Of a stretch of 64,000 nucleotides of DNA, positions 58,323 through 64,000 are shown piece by piece (position 1 is the stretch's first letter; the number at the start of each line of letters is the position of its first letter). This DNA comes from Strigamia acuminata (lineage: Eukaryota > Arthropoda > Chilopoda > Geophilomorpha > Linotaeniidae), in the NCBI GenBank assembly GCA_949358305.1, contig OX442324.1, forward strand, positions 6,267,575-6,331,574. The letters are read 5' to 3'. Under the pieces are notes generated by a model, which did no database searches, was not told the DNA's origin, and worked only from the letters and a program-made list of their open reading frames with translations. A program made the position numbers and the translations under genes.

Positions 58323-61300
58323 TTAAGCTTGCACTTTTCTGGGTTCTATAATGACTGTGCTTTGATTGGATATTAAAAGCGGATGCGATGGAGAATCGGA
58401 ATTATTTTCCATCTTCTTTTCCGTTGAATTTTGCGTGCTCCATTCAGCAGTTTTATTCATTGGCAATTCATTCTCTGCAAAATATCATGATTTATTGGGT
58501 TTCAGTACAATGTTCAATCAAGTATTCATTCATTAAAACAAAAAATTCATTAATATACATGACTCGCTACACAAAAATGTCAATTTAGTAATAGCGTTGA
58601 ACTGAAAGAAAAAAAAGGTTAATCTCTGTGGATAGAGCTGTCAGTGGTGATTGATTACATGCCCCAGTGACAAATCTAATTGAGCACATTTTCACTCCAT
58701 TAAATGCAAAAATCACTCTTTTCTTACATTTTTCTTAAGTACGAGATAGATAATAATGTATGCAAAACAAATGCAGCAATAAAATTATTATTATTTTATT
58801 GCTCTCATTTCCTTATCTACTTATCACGATTTATGACTAAGGAAAATGTGGCGTACGAAACAACTTATCAATATAAAATATATACGGTATAACTAGAAAA
58901 AAAAACAAATCTAAACTTCAATATAATAAAGAAAAATAAATGCAAAACTTGAAAAATTACAGCAAACGTAATTCAAATTTCGTATCAAAAATTGGCAGTA
59001 AATCGTTATAATAATAATAATAATATTAATAATAATAATTTTCATAATAATAATAAACAACATGAGAAATTATTGCTCCAACGTGTTATAATATTTTAAA
59101 TTTTTAGCATTTTCTCCAATAATCACAACTCTGTACGATGTTTGGATACCTGCAGTAAGGCATGATGACTCATCCACATTCGATTGCGGTTCAGCTGTTG
59201 ACATTAATGATTTATCAACAATAACATCCTGAAATATTATATAGCAATAATTATTTTCAAGAAAAACTTATGACTTTTTTTCCACGAAATACTTGCCTCT
59301 TTGACTCTTGAGACAAGGATCATAACAAACGATCCGATAATAGGTGGAATACCCGCATAAATAAATGCTGGTTGATACGATTTTTGCCATTCTCGGATCC
59401 AGCCTAAACATTTACAGAAATTTTATATTACAAATTCCTTTTTCAAGACATTTTTTAGTATATTTGTTTCAATTAATCAAAACCAGCTCACCAGCTATTG
59501 GAGGTCCAAGCGTTAAAGGAATTGAGCAGAGCCCTAGGAGAAAACCTATCGCTTGCGATGCCCCTTGTCGCCCTGTTAAATCGATGGCAATGGGACCCAA
59601 CAAACTAATGAAGCAACCGTCGAATAGGCCCAATCCTAAACACACAACGATGAGGGCTTCGTAGTAATGCACATGTGGTAGAATAATAGTAAGAACCCCG
59701 ATGCAAAAGAAAGAAAGCTAGAAAAATATATTAAATGTGTGCAGAAAATTAATATATGACTTATTATGGGAATGAAATGATCTATTATAATATCTGTAAA
59801 TTACTCGGCCAAGTGGCATCAACCAATGAAATTCTTGATTTGAATTTCTTGCAAAACATGGCCAGCATCCTTCGTTACTTAATCAAACCTCTGTTGATAC
59901 AATGAGGAAAAAACAAACGAACTTTTGTTCCAGAGATATGTATATCTTATCATTTAAAATATAAACACAAAATTGTCGGTTTCCGTTTAAATTTAGACTC
60001 TTAAGCTCTTAACCTTCACCAAATTAACGAGTACACAAGCATCTCATTACATAAGTGAAACGAGTAGTGGATTTTTCCATGACTCATTTCGTCCGTTTGT
60101 CAGCTGTTGAATTTAATGATTTAATTTTTCCTTTTCTCTCGTTGTAACTTAAGATTTTTATTTTTTAACTGTTCAAACAGCTTTAAATGAAATGAAATTT
60201 CAAGTCTGGTTCAGATCACACATCTCGCAGATTAGATTTCAAGCTCACAGCTCCCACAGTATATAATCAACAAAATCATTAAATAACTAAAACGAAGCAA
60301 CGAACTCCCATTAATGCAAAATTAAAAATCCTCTCGTTACAACGCGGGTAGAAATTGAATTTTGCAATTCTCACTAATAAGTACAATTAACATTAAAATG
60401 GAGTTCGTTGCTACGTTTCAAGAATTGAAATTCTTAGAAGAGGTGAATGAACTCTTGCCTGTTGCAGAAATACGCGATTAACTCGTGGGAAATCGGCAAG
60501 CCTTCCAAACACAATTCTTCCAATCCCAGATGTTATCCCTATACAAGAAACCAACATTTCTCCGTTGCTTTCTGGATACACCTCTTTAGCGTACGCCACC
60601 TATTCGCGATACAAACAAATGTCATTTATCTAAACTTCTGGAAACTAATCATATCGAAATAAATACTTTATCACATTTATTTGAAAATATCTAAACGAAT
60701 TTGTTATAAATAAATTAAATAAATAAATTAGGACACTTACCAAATGCACGTACGGCACAAAGTAGCCGAACAAGGCCACAGGAATAGTCAAAGCCCAGAT
60801 CCGATATCTCTTATTTTTCCACAAATTGACATTAACTATCGTCGTACAAAAATGTCGACATTTATCCATCCACGATTGGTGGTTGTGGATTATTTTCTCC
60901 TGCTGCTTTTCAAATGGAAGTTGAGGACGAAAAACTAAAGAACACACTACCAACAATGCCAGCATCGCCGACAGCATTTGAAGAGTGTGCTCCAAACCGA
61001 TAGTTGCAAAGCAATACTTCAACATAAACGGGAAGGCGACCGTGAAAAGACTGCTCCCGAACGTGACGATGCCATTCACTAATCCGATTCTCCGCTTGAA
61101 ATAATGTCCGAGGATTACTAAAGACGGCGTGTATGTTAAAGACAATCCGCTCCCCAACAAAATTCCAAATGTCAAATAATATATCACGAGCGACTCCACG
61201 AACGAACTCAAAAACATTCCTATCGTCGAAATAACGGCCCCGATCATGGCGATTTTCCTAACTCCGAATCTGTCCGTAAGAACTCCGGCCACAGGTGAAA

Positions 61301-61888
61301 CGAGGAATGTAACTCCGATGCAAAGAGATCCAACGATTGCTATATTAAAATAGTAAGAAAAAATAAATAGAAATAAATAAATAAAATAACAATATTAATT
61401 TTATTTTTTCAACCAAAAATTCGCATTTTTATATCAAACTATCAACACTATAATTTATCTATATCTAGTCCAATTGTTCTTGTGACACATTTGCAACACA
61501 ATTAATTCTCATTTATAGTCATTTTACATCCACACGCCTATATTACATAAAAAAAACTGGCTCGTAGCCAGAAAACTTTCTTTTGGATCGTTGTCCCCTT
61601 TCAATTAATTCCAGCTGACCATTAATGTGACATTACGTAAGAAAACTTACCTGCCAAAACGGTTACGTTTTCCATGTCATGATATTTCTCTTGGAGGTTG
61701 ACATATAGAACTCCCGTGCTGTTTATGATCCCAAATATGGTACCATTTGTCCAGAAAGACGCGAAACAAACCAACCAGGCTCTGCAGCCACTGTCCATCA
61801 GTGGCTCGTCGTGCGTTTTGCTTTTGCCCGTTTTAGGCGTAGATGAGTGCGAATTGATTTTCACGTCCATTTCCTCGTCGATCCCCAT
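58323..61888 (-). CDS. SLC16 monocarboxylate-type transporter (MFS)
   Basis: Seven exons, 61651-61888, 60741-61339, 60459-60599, 59492-59717, 59297-59403, 59150-59228 and 58323-58474, join in phase to 513 residues. The first helix carries the family signature in the form DSGCRAWLVCFASF. Motifs of the major facilitator fold follow, such as GVLTDRFGVRK between helices 2 and 3 and GRIVFGRLAD in the second half. About 12 transmembrane helices are present, with a cytosolic loop near residues 200-250. Insect relatives carry lactate, pyruvate, amino acids or related monocarboxylates; the substrate cannot be read from sequence. Introns 3 and 5 both use GC donors (60458-60457 and 59296-59295), and only these donors keep phase. 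The large intron 59718-60458 holds no gene. Confidence 0.9.
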
Positions 61889-62519
61889 TGCTCTAGCTGT
61901 TGAGACAATGGCTAAATAGTTTGTTTAGTTGTAAAAATAGATTGCAAATTGCTATGTGGTATCTCTCACAGCTGATACAAATTTAGTTCAGAGATGAGAG
62001 TCTTCATTACGACGGGCTGACCGCAATCGTTACAGATAAGTCATACTGGCAAATACTTGACACTCTTAAATGTTACTACTCCAGCAATCACATGTCGAAA
62101 GACGAGAAATTACGCATGGCTGAGTTTTTGCTAACGGAATATCATCCAACTTCCCGCTAGGTGACACTACTTCTCGGATTAATTATATGCCCTAGCGAGA
62201 AACGCCCTCTTTGGTTGTAATTTATACGGTTTTAAAATTAAATCACGCGAAACAAACACGTCGTTCAATAAAAAGACAACGTTTTAATCTTTTATTATTT
62301 TTATTGAAAGCATAGAGCAATAAATAATTTTAACATTTTTTACACAAATTTTTTCTTCTTCCGGTCAATGGCTATTTTCGTAGCATCGAGATAGCAACCG
62401 GGTCTGTAAATGTACGAGGTAATTAGACAATCATCACACATATCACGTGATTATTATGTGCAATAAGCAATTGACATGTTATGCATTACATTCGGGCAAT
62501 TGATCGTTATGAATTCTTC
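61889..62519. other. Intergenic between EMRE and the SLC16 gene
   Basis: About 630 bp. It contains the presumed SLC16 promoter and 5' exons if any, and the EMRE 3' untranslated region near 62290-62519. No open frame with support. Confidence 0.55.
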
Positions 62520-62798
62520 CTAATCATCATCGTCGTCATCATCTTCAGGAACGAAAATGTCATTTTCTTCTAGGAAAGCGGCGCCAGTTTTACTCAAAGT
62601 CGCCCCGATGTACAAGCCAGGTAGAACCGTCAAGATAATCTTGAAAATACCCATTGGAATTCGTTCTGGGTCTGGAACAATGCCGCCAGATTTAGTGGAT
62701 GTATGTAAAAGCCCAGTTGGGGGCTGGAAATTAGGTGTTTGAAGAGCTTTTTTGAGCAGCGCGGCTACTCGCGAGCGCAACAACACGGCGGCAGCCAT
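62520..62798 (-). CDS. EMRE: Essential MCU regulator EMRE (mitochondrial calcium uniporter subunit)
   Basis: A 92-residue single-exon frame from ATG 62796-62798. The N-terminus is basic and hydroxylated (AVLLRSRVAALLKKAL), a mitochondrial presequence. A single membrane helix (ILTVLPGLYIGATLSKTGAAF) holds the family GxxxS motif and is followed by LEENDIFVPE and a tail of seven Asp, the hallmark of EMRE. The protein sits in the inner membrane, opens MCU, and its acidic tail contacts the MICU gatekeepers. Length and motifs match the animal family throughout. Confidence 0.95.
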   Translation of the reverse strand: MAAAVLLRSRVAALLKKALQTPNFQPPTGLLHTSTKSGGIVPDPERIPMGIFKIILTVLPGLYIGATLSKTGAAFLEENDIFVPEDDDDDDD

Positions 62799-63023
62799 TT
62801 TGATTTAGTTTCGCAATCTGACACGAGGGTTCCTTCCACGCAGTAAAAGTAAATTGTAAGGAATAGAATCAAATGTGTTTATGTTTTTGTTTATAAAAAT
62901 TGCAAAAATCATCAAAATATATTTCCATTTTGAAAACAAAAATGATTATTTAGTACCTGCATAATTGTAATACCGTACAGTACAAATAGAAAAGAAATGA
63001 ATACTAATAAAATGACACAAATG

Positions 63024-64000
63024 TTATAAATTACTGGAAACTGATTTATTAATCTCAAGAAAATCCTCAACAGCCAGATAAATCGGAGACTTCGCTTCGT
63101 CGGGACAACACACTTCCAAACTCCAACGATTCAATTTGGGATCAAACGTGAACACTTTCCCGTTCTCATCGACCGACCAGAACCCGCCGCCCTGGTGCTG
63201 CTGGCGAGCGACTATGTTAACCAAAGTGCCCGGACTCGCTCCATCCGCTTTGAACGTGCGCCACGAATTTCGTATCGGATTGTAGCAATAAATTCTCATC
63301 GGCTGATCTCGGCGGACCAAAATGACCACATTGTGTTGCGCCACGGCCAACGTGTCGACATTGGCGAACCCCTCCGGTAGCGGCTCAATCATCTCCCACG
63401 CCGTCGACGGTCGTCTCAAGTCCAACATTTCACATTTGTTCGTGTGGCCGGCAAAAACGTAGAGTCTTTTCTGCAGAACAGCACCACTGATTTTATACCT
63501 CCTTTCGTTCATGCGCGGCAACGTCATAAACCAGCCTTCGCTCGGGTGAAACACTTCGACCACGTCCAAAGCTTTATTCCATCTATTTTTCCCGCCCAAT
63601 AAGTAGAGCAAACGTCCGTGCGACACGATTCCGACGCACGAGCGCGGGCTTCGTAAATGCGGCCCCGAACGCAACGTTTGAGTGTCCACATCAAACGCGT
63701 AGACCATGCTCAGCTTGGTTCTGCTCGCCGAATCTTCGCCACCTATTAAATACAGCGTGGATTCGTGGTAAGTGACCGCCATGTCGTTGTACGACGCAAT
63801 GCCGAGTCTGTGGGCAGCCGACCACAGATGACTGTCTAAACGACAGCAGTGCACCAGCAGTCGGTTGTCCAGACTGCAACTCAGCAGAAACAACACGGGT
63901 CGGTTTCTCTGGCCCAGCATTTCTTCCATGTTGCTGCTGGTTTCGGAAATGAATTGAATTTCGCTCGGGAATTCGGACAGTTGTGTGGCGGATTGACTGC
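63024..64000 (-). CDS. Kelch-repeat protein, 5' end beyond the window
   Basis: The frame is open from the window edge to the stop at 63024-63026, at least 324 codons. An ATG at 63929 lies inside it but the frame continues upstream (QLSEFPSEIQFISE), so the true start is outside. At least four Kelch blades can be read: LYLIGGEDS, LYLLGGKNRW, LYVFAGHTN and GGFWSVDENG, with the paired Gly and the spaced Tyr/Trp. This is probably the C-terminal propeller of a BTB-BACK-Kelch substrate adaptor for cullin-3, but the BTB part is not in the window. No introns occur in the visible part. Confidence 0.8.
   Translation of the reverse strand, partial: SQSATQLSEFPSEIQFISETSSNMEEMLGQRNRPVLFLLSCSLDNRLLVHCCRLDSHLWSAAHRLGIASYNDMAVTYHESTLYLIGGEDSASRTKLSMVYAFDVDTQTLRSGPHLRSPRSCVGIVSHGRLLYLLGGKNRWNKALDVVEVFHPSEGWFMTLPRMNERRYKISGAVLQKRLYVFAGHTNKCEMLDLRRPSTAWEMIEPLPEGFANVDTLAVAQHNVVILVRRDQPMRIYCYNPIRNSWRTFKADGASPGTLVNIVARQQHQGGGFWSVDENGKVFTFDPKLNRWSLEVCCPDEAKSPIYLAVEDFLEINKSVSSNL

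Overview
This window is eukaryotic, almost certainly insect nuclear DNA. It is AT-rich. Genes are split by many short GT-AG introns (often 45-60 bp), and the gene content is animal: a chitin-binding cuticle protein, ribophorin I, a TRPC channel, a PTP-PEST-type phosphatase and the mitochondrial uniporter subunit EMRE. Short introns, a retained KDM7-type demethylase and the general style suggest a beetle, but that is inference. Most genes below were rebuilt by reading exons through splice sites and checking that reading phase is kept across each intron. No tRNA, rRNA or CRISPR array was seen.

Left part (1-16 kb) is repeat territory. A complete Ty3/gypsy-type LTR retrotransposon lies on the minus strand (156-10688). 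It has two 1448-bp LTRs that look identical, a 4-bp target duplication, a primer site matching tRNA-Gln, intact gag and pol, and a textbook -1 frameshift signal joining them (A-AAA-AAC, 7-nt spacer, 9-bp stem). To its right are a decayed gag relic, clusters of GGTACC-like motifs, a direct repeat 4.2 kb apart, and a 1.7-kb G-rich minisatellite with a higher-order pattern.

Middle part (16-39 kb): an LRR protein (-), a small RR-type cuticle protein (+), a divergent short TRPC channel (+), ribophorin I (-), the mitochondrial rRNA methyltransferase NSUN4 (+), and a complete KDM7/PHF8-like histone demethylase (-) with a 216-bp palindromic element in an intron. Next to it is a local segmental duplication. 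It carried a copy of KDM7 exon 6 and produced an intact 710-codon orphan gene (+) and a broken partial copy of it.

Right part (39-64 kb) is compact and alternates in orientation: NOL9 (-) head-to-head with an unusual HMG-box plus zinc-finger gene (+); a ZSWIM/MULE-derived gene (-) head-to-head with a PTP-PEST-like phosphatase (+); CFAP100 (-) head-to-head with a CFAP97D/hemingway gene (+); an SLC16 transporter (-); EMRE (-); and a Kelch protein cut by the window edge (-). The two cilia genes share an intergenic region with a near-perfect RFX X-box, which suggests shared control in ciliated cells or sperm. GC-AG introns occur four times, more than expected.
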